A program made the position numbers and the translations under genes. DNA of 64,000 nt from Actinocatenispora rupis (GTDB lineage: Bacteria > Actinomycetota > Actinomycetes > Mycobacteriales > Micromonosporaceae). The notes below the pieces were generated by a model. It ran no database searches. It saw only the letters and a program-made list of their open reading frames with translations, and was not told the DNA's origin. This document shows, piece by piece, positions 26,800 to 36,904 of this stretch (position 1 is the stretch's first letter; each line of letters opens with the position of its first letter). The stretch is from positions 124,001 to 188,000 of the forward strand of contig NZ_BOMB01000031.1 in assembly GCF_016861975.1 (NCBI RefSeq). Direction: 5' to 3'.

Positions 26800-28269
26800 A
26801 TGATCGAACCGTCCCTGCGCACCCAGGCGCTGCGTACCCTGCTGGCCGCGTTCCGCGAGACCACCGCGCCGGACTGGGTGCGGCGACTCGGCGACGAGGG
26901 CCTCGGCGGGATCGTCCTGTTCGGGCACAACATCGTGGACCCGGACCAGGTGACCGGGCTGATCTCGACGCTGCGCGCCGGCCGGCCCGAGCTGATCGTG
27001 TCGGTCGACGAGGAGGGCGGCGACGTCACCCGCCTCGGGTACACCAGCGGCAGCCGGTACCCGGGGAACGCGGCGCTCGGCATCGTCGACGACGAGTCGC
27101 TGACCCGCCAGGTGTACCGGGCGCTCGGCTCCGAACTCGCCGCGCTCGGCATCACCCTCGACCTGGCGCCCACCGTCGACGTGAACTCGGCGCCGGACAA
27201 CCCGGTCATCGGTACCCGGTCGTTCGGGACGGATCCGGCGCGGGTCGCCGCGCACACCGCCGCCGCGGTCGCCGGGCTCGCCGACGCCGGGGTCGCCGCC
27301 TGCGCCAAGCACTTCCCGGGCCACGGCGCGACCCGCGTCGACTCGCACGACACCGTACCGGTGGTCGACGCGCCGCTGTCCGTGCTGCGGGAGCGCGACC
27401 TGCCACCGTTCGCCGCCGCGATCGCCGCGGGCGCACCCGCGATCATGACCGCGCACATCCGGGTACCGCAGGTGACCGGTGAGCTGCCGGCCACGTTCAG
27501 CCCCGCCGCGCTGCGCGGGCTGCTGCGCGACGAGCTCGGCTTCACCGGCGCGGTCGTCACCGACGCGCTGGAGATGGGCGGCGCCGGCGCCGACGGGCTC
27601 GGTCACGCGGCCGTACGCTCGCTCGCGGCCGGCGCCGATCTGCTGTGCCTCGGCGCCCGCATCACCGAGGAACTGGTGGAGGCGACCGTCGCCGAGATCG
27701 TCGCCGCCGTACGGGACGGGCGGCTCCCGGCGGAACGGCTCGCCGACGCCGCCGCCCGCTCCGTCGTACTGGCCACGGCGACGCGGCCGGGGCCGGCGCG
27801 CAGCACCGCCGGCGACGGGTACGACGAGATCGGGTTGGCGGCGGCCCGCCGGGCGCTGCGCGTGCACGGGGTGGTGCCCGCGGCGCGTCGACCGCTCGTG
27901 GTGGAGCTGGACGCGCCGCCGACGATCGCGGTCGGCGAGGTGCCGTGGGGCCTGCTGCCGTACCTGGAGCGGACCGCCGCGGACGCCGACCTGGTCCGGC
28001 TGCACCCGCTGTCCGACCCGCCGATCGACGTCGGCGCGCTGGTCGACCGGTCCGCGGGCGAACCGCTCATCCTGGTCACCCGCGACACCCACCGGCACGA
28101 ACGGATCCGCGCCGTCATCGAGGACATCACCGCCGCCCACCCCCAGGTGGTACTCGTCGAGATGGGGTGGCCGGCGTGGCGTCCGCCGCAGGCTCTCGGC
28201 TACCTCGCCACGTACGGCGCGGGGCCGGCCAACGCGCGCGCCGCCGCCGAGACGCTGCTCCCCCGCTGA
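26800..28269 (+). CDS. GH3 beta-N-acetylhexosaminidase (NagZ-like)
   Basis: This 489-residue GH3 enzyme has the (alpha/beta)8 domain with AKHFPGHGATRVDSHDTVP, the NagZ-type loop whose Asp-His dyad acts as acid/base, and the nucleophile D255 in VVTDALEMGG. No signal peptide is seen, so it works in the cytoplasm on imported substrates. A C-terminal domain of about 150 residues extends beyond the size of E. coli NagZ and resembles the second GH3 domain of Gram-positive NagZ/NagA-type enzymes. It is last in the ROK-regulated importer operon and probably splits imported chito-oligosaccharides or cell-wall GlcNAc-MurNAc units. The chitinase at 5000-6049 could provide its substrate. Confidence 0.88.
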   Translation: MIEPSLRTQALRTLLAAFRETTAPDWVRRLGDEGLGGIVLFGHNIVDPDQVTGLISTLRAGRPELIVSVDEEGGDVTRLGYTSGSRYPGNAALGIVDDESLTRQVYRALGSELAALGITLDLAPTVDVNSAPDNPVIGTRSFGTDPARVAAHTAAAVAGLADAGVAACAKHFPGHGATRVDSHDTVPVVDAPLSVLRERDLPPFAAAIAAGAPAIMTAHIRVPQVTGELPATFSPAALRGLLRDELGFTGAVVTDALEMGGAGADGLGHAAVRSLAAGADLLCLGARITEELVEATVAEIVAAVRDGRLPAERLADAAARSVVLATATRPGPARSTAGDGYDEIGLAAARRALRVHGVVPAARRPLVVELDAPPTIAVGEVPWGLLPYLERTAADADLVRLHPLSDPPIDVGALVDRSAGEPLILVTRDTHRHERIRAVIEDITAAHPQVVLVEMGWPAWRPPQALGYLATYGAGPANARAAAETLLPR

Positions 28270-28281
28270 CGGTTCAGCGGG
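28262..28281. terminator. Small hairpin built from two convergent stop regions
   Basis: CCCGCTGA and TCAGCGGG form a perfect 8-bp stem with a 4-base loop. Each arm ends in the stop codon of one of the two convergent genes (GH3 and MFS), so termination information overlaps the coding ends. Confidence 0.55.
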
Positions 28282-29422
28282 AGCGGGCCAGGGCGTACGT
28301 GACGGTGAGGCAGCCGAGCGCGGCCACCGCGGCGACCGCGAAGGCCGCCGGGTAGCCGGCGCGGGTGGCGACAAGTCCGCCGACCGGTCCGGCGGCGAGG
28401 ATGCCGAGGTCCCAGAAGGACGTCATGGCGCCGACCGCCGCGCCGGGCCGCCCGCTCGTACGGCCGAGGGTCAGGGCGCTCGCCGCCGGGTACACCAGGC
28501 CGAGGCCCAGGCCGGCGACGGCGACGGCGGTCAGCGCGACGGCGGGTGAGCCGGCGGCGGCGAGCAGGGCGAGGCCGGCGGCCTCGACCACGAGTACGGT
28601 GCGCAGCACGCGCAGCGGCCCGAGCCGGTCCACCCACGGGCTGCCGGCGGCGCGGGCGGCGAGGAACGCCGCGGCGAACACCGCGAGCCCCGCGCCGGCA
28701 CCGCCGATCCGCGCCAGGTACAGCACGAGCAGCGCGCTGAGCGTGCCGTACCCGTACGCGGCGAGGCCGAGCAGCAGGCCGGGCAGCGCGGCACCGGCCG
28801 GTACGACGTCGCGCCGGGTCCGCGGCAGCAGCGGGGTCGGCTCGGGTGGCGCGGCCGGTCGGCGGGTGGTGGCGACGAGGACGGCGGACACCACGGGCAG
28901 GGCTGCCACCAGGCCCCAGGCGTACGCGGGGCCGGCGAGGCGGTCGACGAGGGCGGCGAGGACCGGGCCGGCGGCGAGCCCGGACCACATGGACAGGCCG
29001 AACCAGCCGGTGACCCGCCCGCGCCGGTCGGGCCGTACGCCGGCGAGCACCCACGGCAGGCCGCCGGAGAACAGGGCCGCCTCGCCGAATCCCATCACCA
29101 GCCGGGCGGCGAGCAGGACGGGAACGTTCGGCGCGGCCAGGTGACCGGCGGCGCCGAGCGCGGTCAGGGCGGCGCCGGTGAGCATCGCGGCCCGGGACCG
29201 CCCGGCGTCCCCGGCGCGCCCGGCGATCGGCCGCAGCACGGCCGTGGCGGCGAACGCGGCGCCGACGACGAGTCCGACGGTGGCGGGCCCGGCGCCGAAC
29301 CGGGTGACGACGGCGGCGGGGAGTATCTGGAGCGTCCCGCCGAGCGCCAGGTAGCCGCACAGCACGGCGACCCACAGCCGGCGTACGGGGGTGACGGTGG
29401 GCGGGGCGGCGACGGTGACCAT
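28274..29422 (-). CDS. MFS transporter
   Basis: This 382-residue protein has about 12 predicted helices and is organised as two six-helix halves. Motif A-like segments (GRAGDAGRSRA in the first half) support the major facilitator superfamily. It most resembles YfcJ/YhhS-like or drug-efflux MFS proteins; the substrate is not evident. It is divergent from a TetR gene with two 20-bp palindromes between them, so it is probably de-repressed when that TetR binds a small molecule. The ATG at 29422 lies only about 9 bases from the first operator, so repression would block its promoter directly. Confidence 0.85.
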   Translation of the reverse strand: MVTVAAPPTVTPVRRLWVAVLCGYLALGGTLQILPAAVVTRFGAGPATVGLVVGAAFAATAVLRPIAGRAGDAGRSRAAMLTGAALTALGAAGHLAAPNVPVLLAARLVMGFGEAALFSGGLPWVLAGVRPDRRGRVTGWFGLSMWSGLAAGPVLAALVDRLAGPAYAWGLVAALPVVSAVLVATTRRPAAPPEPTPLLPRTRRDVVPAGAALPGLLLGLAAYGYGTLSALLVLYLARIGGAGAGLAVFAAAFLAARAAGSPWVDRLGPLRVLRTVLVVEAAGLALLAAAGSPAVALTAVAVAGLGLGLVYPAASALTLGRTSGRPGAAVGAMTSFWDLGILAAGPVGGLVATRAGYPAAFAVAAVAALGCLTVTYALARSR

Positions 29423-29430
29423 GCCCAGGG

Positions 29431-29471
29431 ACAGTACAGATCTGTACTGTCATAGTACAGATCTGTACTAT
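29431..29471. promoter_or_regulatory. Two TetR operators in tandem
   Basis: Two perfect 20-bp palindromes, ACAGTACAGATCTGTACTGT (29431-29450) and ATAGTACAGATCTGTACTAT (29452-29471), share the 16-bp core AGTACAGATCTGTACT and are separated by one base. They fill the divergent MFS/TetR promoter region and are the clearest operators in the window. Confidence 0.9.
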
Positions 29472-29506
29472 GAGGTGGCCGACACGACCCGACGAGGAGC
29501 CGCCCG

Positions 29507-30097
29507 ATGCCGCGCGGACCGGCCAACCCCACCGCCGTACGCGACCGGTTGCTGACCGCCGCGCGCGAACTCTTCTACGCCCAGGGCGTGCACGCGGTCG
29601 GCGTCAACGAGATCGCCGCCCGCGCCGGCGCGTCCAAGCTCAGCCTCTACCGGTACTTCCCGGCCAAGGACGACCTCGTCGCCGCCATGCTCGCCGAGCA
29701 CAGCGACCGCATCCACGCCTGGCTGGTCCGCAACACCGCGGACGCGCCGGCCGGGGCGGACCGCGTGCTGTCGGTGTTCGACCTGCTGATCGAGTGGTTC
29801 GCCCAGCCCGGGTACCGCGGCTGCGCGGTGGTCAACACGGTCACCGACACCCGGGCCGAGCCGCGGGTCGCCGAGATCGCGCGCCGGCACCTGCTGCGGT
29901 ACCGGGAGCTGCTGGAGACCCGGGTACGGGAGGCCGGCGGGCGGGAGCCTCGTGCCCTCGCCCGGCAGCTGCTGCTGTTGATCGAGGGCGCCAGCGTGGT
30001 CACCGCGATCGACGGTGACGCGCAGGCGGGCCGGGCCGCGCGCCGGGCCGCCCGGGATTTACTGTCCGCTCACCGTACCGAGCCGGCGGCGCGCTGA
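29507..30097 (+). CDS. TetR family transcriptional regulator
   Basis: This 196-residue regulator has an N-terminal TetR helix-turn-helix (GVNEIAARAGASKLSLYRYFPAKDDLVAAML). Its ligand domain contains a single cysteine (GYRGCAVVNT) in the position seen in AcrR/YxaF-like TetR proteins. The ATG at 29507 has GAGGAG upstream. It is divergent from the MFS gene and probably represses both through the paired palindromes at 29431-29471. The inducing ligand is unknown. Confidence 0.88.
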   Translation: MPRGPANPTAVRDRLLTAARELFYAQGVHAVGVNEIAARAGASKLSLYRYFPAKDDLVAAMLAEHSDRIHAWLVRNTADAPAGADRVLSVFDLLIEWFAQPGYRGCAVVNTVTDTRAEPRVAEIARRHLLRYRELLETRVREAGGREPRALARQLLLLIEGASVVTAIDGDAQAGRAARRAARDLLSAHRTEPAAR

Positions 30098-30163
30098 CAG
30101 CGCTGGCGGCCGAGGGGTAGCGTGACCGGGCCAGTTCCGAAAAGCCCGTCCGTGGAGCAGTCA

Positions 30164-30574
30164 ATGTCGTACCCCCCGCCCGGCCAGCAGCCGTACCCGC
30201 CGCAGCAGCCGTACGGTCAGCCGATGTCCGGGGCTCCGATGTCGGGCGCCGCGCCGCACTCGGCGCCGCCCGGCCAGTACCCGCCGCAGCAGGGCCAGTA
30301 CCCCCCGGCGCAGTACCCGCAGCAAGGGCAGTACCCGCAGGGGCAGTTCCCGCAGCAGGGCCAGTACGGCCAGCCCCCGCAGTACGGGCAGCCGGCGTAC
30401 AACCCGTACCAGTCCACGCAGTACGGGCAGCAGCCGGGCGGTAGCCAGTGGCAGGGCGTGGCGGCGAGCGTCGGCAAGTCGATCGCGATCCGGATGGGGA
30501 TCCGCATCGCGATCACCGTGGTGGCCCTGATCATCGGCGGCGTCATCGCGCTGATCAAGGTGCTGGCCAGCTGA
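30164..30574 (+). CDS. Gln/Tyr/Pro-rich single-pass membrane protein
   Basis: This 136-residue protein has an N-terminal region of about 90 residues made of repeats such as QYPQQGQ and QYGQPPQ, followed by an amphipathic stretch and one C-terminal transmembrane helix (AITVVALIIGGVIALIKVL). The ATG at 30164 is preceded by GGAG; an upstream in-frame GTG at 30122 gives a less plausible extension. Prion-like Q/Y/P segments of this kind can self-associate, and similar tails occur in actinobacterial membrane proteins of unknown role. No enzymatic domain is visible. It stands alone before glgE. Confidence 0.7.
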   Translation: MSYPPPGQQPYPPQQPYGQPMSGAPMSGAAPHSAPPGQYPPQQGQYPPAQYPQQGQYPQGQFPQQGQYGQPPQYGQPAYNPYQSTQYGQQPGGSQWQGVAASVGKSIAIRMGIRIAITVVALIIGGVIALIKVLAS

Positions 30575-30704
30575 CCCCGACGGGCTGAGGCCGGCCGCTT
30601 CCCGGTCGCCGCGGGCGGCTGATCGTGGCGCGCCGGCGATCTCCTGCCGAACATCTCGCGCGCCGTGCTGCGCCGACGCCGCACGGTGGATACCGTGGTC
30701 AGCG

Positions 30705-32672
30705 ATGACCGGACGAATCCCCATTGAACGTGTCTCCCCCGTCGTGGACTGCGGCAGACACATGGCCAAGGCCGTGGTCGGCGAGCGGGTCACCATCGGC
30801 GCCACCGTGTACCGGGAGGGCCACGACGCCCTCGGCTGCAACGTGGTGTGGCGCAGCCCCGCGGGCATCAAGCAGCCGTTCACCCGGATGACCGAGTCGG
30901 CGTCCGGTCGGGACCGGTGGACCGCCGAGGTCGAGCCGGACCTGATGGGCCGCTGGACGTTCTGCGTCGAGGCGTTCGCCGATCCGTACCGGACGTGGCG
31001 GCACGCGGTGACGGTGAAGATCGACGCCGGGCAGGGCGTCGAGGACCTGCGCAACGATCTCGCCGACGGCGCCGAGGTGCTGGTGCGGGCGATCCGGTTG
31101 GCGCCCAAGGAACGCCGCCCGGACGTCACCGCCGCCGTGCTGGCGCTGCGCGACGAGTCGCTGGACCTGAACCACCGGGTCGCCCCCGCGCTCGCGCTGG
31201 CCGACCTGCTGTGGGAGTACCCGGTGCGTGACCTGGTGTCCCGGTCGGCGACGTACCCGGTGTGGGTGGACCGGCCGCGCGCGCTGTTCTCGTCCTGGTA
31301 CGAGTTCTTCCCGCGGTCCGAGGCGGGCGTGCACCACCCGGCGGGCGTGGCGGAGCACGGCAGTTTCAAGACGGCGGCGGAGCGGCTGCCGGCGATCGCC
31401 GCGATGGGCTTCGACATCGTGTACCTGCCGCCGGTGCACCCGATCGGTGCGGTGAACCGCAAGGGCCGCAACAACGCGCTGGTCGCCGGCCCGGACGACG
31501 TGGGCGTGCCGTGGGCGATCGGTTCGGCGGACGGCGGGCACGACGCGGTCCACCCCCAGCTCGGTACTCTCGCGGACTTCGACGCGTTCGTCGCGCGGAC
31601 CCGGGAGCTGGGCATGGAGGTCGCGCTGGACCTGGCGTTGCAGTGCGCGCCGGACCATCCGTGGGTCACCGAGCATCCGGAGTGGTTCACCCAGCGCGCG
31701 GACGGCTCCATCGCGTACGCGGAGAACCCGCCGAAGAAGTACCAGGACATCTACCCGTTGAACTTCGACCGCGACCCGAAGGGCATCCGGGCGGAGGCTC
31801 TGCGCGTGGTGCGGCACTGGATCGACCACGGGGTGTCGGTGTTCCGGGTCGACAACCCGCACACCAAGCCGGTGAACTTCTGGCAGTGGCTGATCGCCGA
31901 GGTGCACAAGACGCACCCGGACGTGCTGTTCCTGGCGGAGGCGTTCACCCGGCCGGCGATGATGCACGGGCTGGCGAAGGTCGGCTTCACCCAGTCGTAC
32001 ACGTACTTCACGTGGCGGACGACGAAGCAGGAGCTGACCGAGTACGGCGAGCAGCTGGTCGGCTCGATGGACCACATGCGGCCGAACTTCTGGCCGAACA
32101 CGCCGGACATCCTGCACGAGACGCTCCAGCACGGCGGCCCGCCGATGTTCAAGATCCGCGCCGCGCTCGCCGCCACCCTCTCCTCCAACTGGGGCGTCTA
32201 CTCCGGCTACGAGCTGTACGAGCACCTGCCGCGGCACGAGGGCAGCGAGGAGTACCTGGACTCGGAGAAGTACCAGCTGCGGCCGCGGGACTGGGCGGCG
32301 GCGGAGGCGGAGGGACGCAGCCTCGCGCCGTACCTGACCCGGCTGAACGCGCTGCGCCGGGCGAACCCGGCCCTGCAGCAGATGCGTGACCTCGTGTTCC
32401 ACCCGATCGACAACGACGCGATGATCTGCTTCTCGAAGCGTGACCATCGCACCGGGAACACCGTTCTGGTCGTGTGCCTGTTGGATTCACACAACGTCCA
32501 CTGGGGCAACACGGCGCTGGAGTTGCCCGCGCTCGGGCTGGACTGGGCGGACCGGTTCCGGGTGCGCGACGAGATCACCGGCGCCGAGTACGACTGGGGA
32601 CAGTTCAACGCGGTGCGGCTGGACCCGCACCTGGAGCCCGCGCACGTGTTCACGGTGCACCCGTACCGATGA
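30705..32672 (+). CDS. glgE: Alpha-1,4-glucan:maltose-1-phosphate maltosyltransferase
   Basis: This 655-residue GH13_3 enzyme has the GlgE N-terminal domain (DUF3416: GRIPIERVSPVVDCGRH), a catalytic barrel with nucleophile D383 in FRVDNPHTKPVNFW and acid/base E412 in FLAEAFTRP, and a C-terminal beta domain. It transfers maltose from maltose-1-phosphate onto the non-reducing end of an alpha-1,4-glucan. The signature DNPHTKP separates it from other GH13 members. The length fits the family (about 660-700). treS and mak follow directly and produce its substrate from trehalose. glgB, the usual fourth partner, lies 8 kb further on. Confidence 0.95.
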   Translation: MTGRIPIERVSPVVDCGRHMAKAVVGERVTIGATVYREGHDALGCNVVWRSPAGIKQPFTRMTESASGRDRWTAEVEPDLMGRWTFCVEAFADPYRTWRHAVTVKIDAGQGVEDLRNDLADGAEVLVRAIRLAPKERRPDVTAAVLALRDESLDLNHRVAPALALADLLWEYPVRDLVSRSATYPVWVDRPRALFSSWYEFFPRSEAGVHHPAGVAEHGSFKTAAERLPAIAAMGFDIVYLPPVHPIGAVNRKGRNNALVAGPDDVGVPWAIGSADGGHDAVHPQLGTLADFDAFVARTRELGMEVALDLALQCAPDHPWVTEHPEWFTQRADGSIAYAENPPKKYQDIYPLNFDRDPKGIRAEALRVVRHWIDHGVSVFRVDNPHTKPVNFWQWLIAEVHKTHPDVLFLAEAFTRPAMMHGLAKVGFTQSYTYFTWRTTKQELTEYGEQLVGSMDHMRPNFWPNTPDILHETLQHGGPPMFKIRAALAATLSSNWGVYSGYELYEHLPRHEGSEEYLDSEKYQLRPRDWAAAEAEGRSLAPYLTRLNALRRANPALQQMRDLVFHPIDNDAMICFSKRDHRTGNTVLVVCLLDSHNVHWGNTALELPALGLDWADRFRVRDEITGAEYDWGQFNAVRLDPHLEPAHVFTVHPYR

Positions 32673-32699
32673 CGCGCGATCTACTACCCGAGGTGTGCG

Positions 32700-34508
<1,809 letters not shown>

Positions 34509-34621
34509 GCCAGGATGGGTGGGACGGCGGCGACGGCGGAGGGGTCGTGGGATGCCGCCGGGGTACGACCCCAGCAGGAGGCGACGCACGACCCCGGCGG
34601 CGCGGGGAAGGGACGCGAGGC

Positions 34622-34678
34622 ATGAGGACGGACCCGGACACACGGCCCGGCGGGCCGACGGCCGCGGTGGCGGCATGA
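34622..34678 (+). CDS. Possible short leader frame before the maltokinase gene
   Basis: An 18-codon frame starts with ATG at 34622 (GGGAAGGGACGCGAGG upstream) and its TGA overlaps the maltokinase ATG as ATGA. It lies in a 166-base gap after treS. It could couple mak translation or be chance; the peptide itself has no recognisable feature. Confidence 0.25.
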   Translation: MRTDPDTRPGGPTAAVAA

Positions 34679-36054
34679 CGACACCCGACGTACGGGCCCG
34701 CGGGCTCGCCGCGCCGCTCGCCGGCTGGCTGCCCGAACAGCGCTGGTTCGCCGGCAAGCACCGCACCGTACGCACCGTGACACCGGTGTCGTGCGTGGCG
34801 CTGGTGGAGACGGAGCCGCTGCTCGACCACGTGGTCGTCGAGGTGGCGTACGCGGCCGGCGCACCCGACCGGTACCAGCTGCTCCTCGGGTACCGGCGGC
34901 AGTTGCCGGAGAAGCTGCAGCACGTCCGGATCGGCGCCGTGGACGACCTCGTCGCGTACGCGGGGCTCTGGGACGACGTACTCGCCGAGGAACTGTTGCG
35001 GCTGCTCGACTCCGGCGCCGTCCGCGGCGGGCTGCGCTTCCGGCCCGAGGCGGGCGCGGCGATCCCGCGTGGCGAACCGAGCCGGGTGGTCGACGTCGAA
35101 CAGTCCAACACCAGCGTCGTGTACGACGAGAGCGCGATCCTCAAGCTGTTCCGCCGCCTCACCCCCGGCCGCAACCCGGACGTGGAGCTGAACCGGGCGC
35201 TGCGCCGGGCCGGCTCCGAGCACGTCGCCGAACTGCTCGGCGAGGTCGAGGGCGAGCTGCTCGGCGACACCGTGTCGTACGCGATGGTCTCGGCGTACGC
35301 GGCGAACTCGGCGGAGGGCTGGGCGATGGCCACCGCGAGCGTGCGGGACCTGTTCGCGGAGGGTGACCTGCGCGCCGACGAGGTGGGCGGCGACTTCGCC
35401 GGCGAGGCCGAACGGCTGGGCGAGGCGATCGCCGCGGTGCACGCCGACCTGGCCGACACGCTCGGCAGTACGGAGCTGGACCGGGCCGGGTACGCGGAGC
35501 TGTCGACCGGGATGATCGGCCGGCTGTCGGACGCGGTCGGGGTCGTACCGGAGCTGGCGCCGCACGCGGACGCGCTGCGTACCGAGTTCGCGGCGGTGGC
35601 GGGGCTGACCGACGCCTGCCCGGTGCAGCGCATCCACGGCGACCTGCACCTCGGCCAGGTACTCCGGACGCCGACGTCCTGGCTGGTGATCGACTTCGAG
35701 GGCGAGCCGGTGAAGCCGCTGGCGGAGCGGCTGCTGCCGGACTCGCCGCTGCGCGACGTGGCCGGCATGCTGCGCTCCTTCGACTACGCGGCCGAGCACC
35801 TGCTCGTCGGCGACACGGCCGACGACCACCAGCTGGAGTTCCGGGCGCAGGAGTGGGCGGCGCGCAACCGCAAGGCGTTCTGCACCGGGTACGCCGGGGC
35901 GGCCCGGGTGGACCCGATGCGGCACGCCGCGCTGCTCCGGGCGTACGAGCTGGACAAGGCCGTCTACGAGGTCGTGTACGAGGCGACGCACCGCCCGGCG
36001 TGGCGGTCGATCCCGCTGCGGTCCATCGCCCGGATGGTGGCCGCCGGTTCCTGA
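34675..36054 (+). CDS. mak: Maltokinase
   Basis: This 459-residue aminoglycoside-phosphotransferase-fold kinase (Pep2/Mak) has the N-terminal WLPEQRWFAGKHR segment typical of maltokinases, the nucleotide-loop region (VVDVEQSNTSVVYDESAILKLFRRL), the catalytic loop RIHGDLHLGQVL and the metal-binding VIDFEGEP. It makes maltose-1-phosphate from maltose and ATP for GlgE. The ATG at 34675 begins the conserved N-terminus and overlaps the stop of an 18-codon upstream frame. The gene ends at a bidirectional hairpin. glgE-treS-mak is the core GlgE operon. Confidence 0.93.
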   Translation: MTTPDVRARGLAAPLAGWLPEQRWFAGKHRTVRTVTPVSCVALVETEPLLDHVVVEVAYAAGAPDRYQLLLGYRRQLPEKLQHVRIGAVDDLVAYAGLWDDVLAEELLRLLDSGAVRGGLRFRPEAGAAIPRGEPSRVVDVEQSNTSVVYDESAILKLFRRLTPGRNPDVELNRALRRAGSEHVAELLGEVEGELLGDTVSYAMVSAYAANSAEGWAMATASVRDLFAEGDLRADEVGGDFAGEAERLGEAIAAVHADLADTLGSTELDRAGYAELSTGMIGRLSDAVGVVPELAPHADALRTEFAAVAGLTDACPVQRIHGDLHLGQVLRTPTSWLVIDFEGEPVKPLAERLLPDSPLRDVAGMLRSFDYAAEHLLVGDTADDHQLEFRAQEWAARNRKAFCTGYAGAARVDPMRHAALLRAYELDKAVYEVVYEATHRPAWRSIPLRSIARMVAAGS

Positions 36055-36061
36055 CGCGCGT

Positions 36062-36090
36062 CGACCCGGCCGCGCCACGCGGCCGGGTCG
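36062..36090. terminator. Bidirectional hairpin terminator
   Basis: A perfect 12-bp stem (CGACCCGGCCGC and complement) with a 5-base loop lies 8 bases after the mak stop and before the convergent membrane-protein gene. Confidence 0.8.
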
Positions 36091-36105
36091 TTGGCGTATC
36101 GACGC

Positions 36106-36771
36106 TCAGCGCCGGCCGGTGACGATGCCCGCCGCGGCGACGAAGACCAGCAGCAGTGGCAGCGACACCACCGCCACCTGCGCCGGACCGCCGAGCAGGA
36201 ACAGGTACCCGACGGCGGTGACGGCCATGGTCACCGCGAGCGCCGCCCCCACGTACGCCAGCCAGCGGGGCAGGCCGCGCCCGGCGAGTCCGACCGCGCC
36301 CGCGCCCACGGCGCCCAGCAGCAGCATCTTGACCCCGTCGACGCGGCTGACGGCGTCGTTGAGCGCGCCGGCCGCGGCGACGTGCCCGCCCGGTACCGCC
36401 CACAGCGTGAGCACCGCGCCGAGGCCGAACATCAACAGCGACAGGGCGGCCGCGGCGAGACCGGTGCCGCGCACGAGGCGCCCGTACCGGCCGCCGGCGG
36501 CACGACCGACGGCGGCGGTCACGACGGCCAGCCCGACCGCCGGCAACCCCTCGGTGCAGAGGAACTGCACCAGCCCGATCCCCTCGTGCCCCGCGTACTG
36601 CGTGATGACCTGCGCGCCGGTGGCGTGCGGGGCGGTGGACACCGTCGACACGGACAGCCCGACGATCCAGGAGGCGACGAAGCCGAGTCCGACGATCCCC
36701 GGCACCGTGCCGATCCCCCGGTACCACGGGCGGACGGTCGGCGTGCTCGCGTGGACGGCGCTGTGCGTCAT
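36106..36771 (-). CDS. Polytopic membrane protein of unknown function
   Basis: This 221-residue protein has about six predicted helices and a short cytoplasmic N-terminus. The helices are rich in Ala, Gly and Val, with a few polar residues (VSRVDGVKML). It resembles actinobacterial DUF4386-like membrane proteins, but the match is not certain. A 7-bp inverted repeat (AAGCTAA...TTAGCTT) lies 36 bases upstream, so a regulator of the MarR or TetR kind, not encoded nearby, probably controls it. Confidence 0.7.
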   Translation of the reverse strand: MTHSAVHASTPTVRPWYRGIGTVPGIVGLGFVASWIVGLSVSTVSTAPHATGAQVITQYAGHEGIGLVQFLCTEGLPAVGLAVVTAAVGRAAGGRYGRLVRGTGLAAAALSLLMFGLGAVLTLWAVPGGHVAAAGALNDAVSRVDGVKMLLLGAVGAGAVGLAGRGLPRWLAYVGAALAVTMAVTAVGYLFLLGGPAQVAVVSLPLLLVFVAAAGIVTGRR

Positions 36772-36807
36772 GGCGTACTCCCCAGCAAGAGAATCAACGT
36801 AGCCATA

Positions 36808-36826
36808 AAGCTAATGCACTTAGCTT
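36808..36826. promoter_or_regulatory. Inverted-repeat operator upstream of the membrane-protein gene
   Basis: AAGCTAATGCACTTAGCTT has perfect 7-base arms and a 5-base centre, within an AT-rich island. It lies between two divergent genes, the membrane protein and ung, but closer to the former. No cognate regulator is adjacent. Confidence 0.65.
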
Positions 36827-36904
36827 GGTTCGTCAAGCCGGCCGCCGCCCGATGCGGCGACCGGAATGCGGACGTGTCGTACCCGATGGGTAGGGTCTCT
36901 CGGC

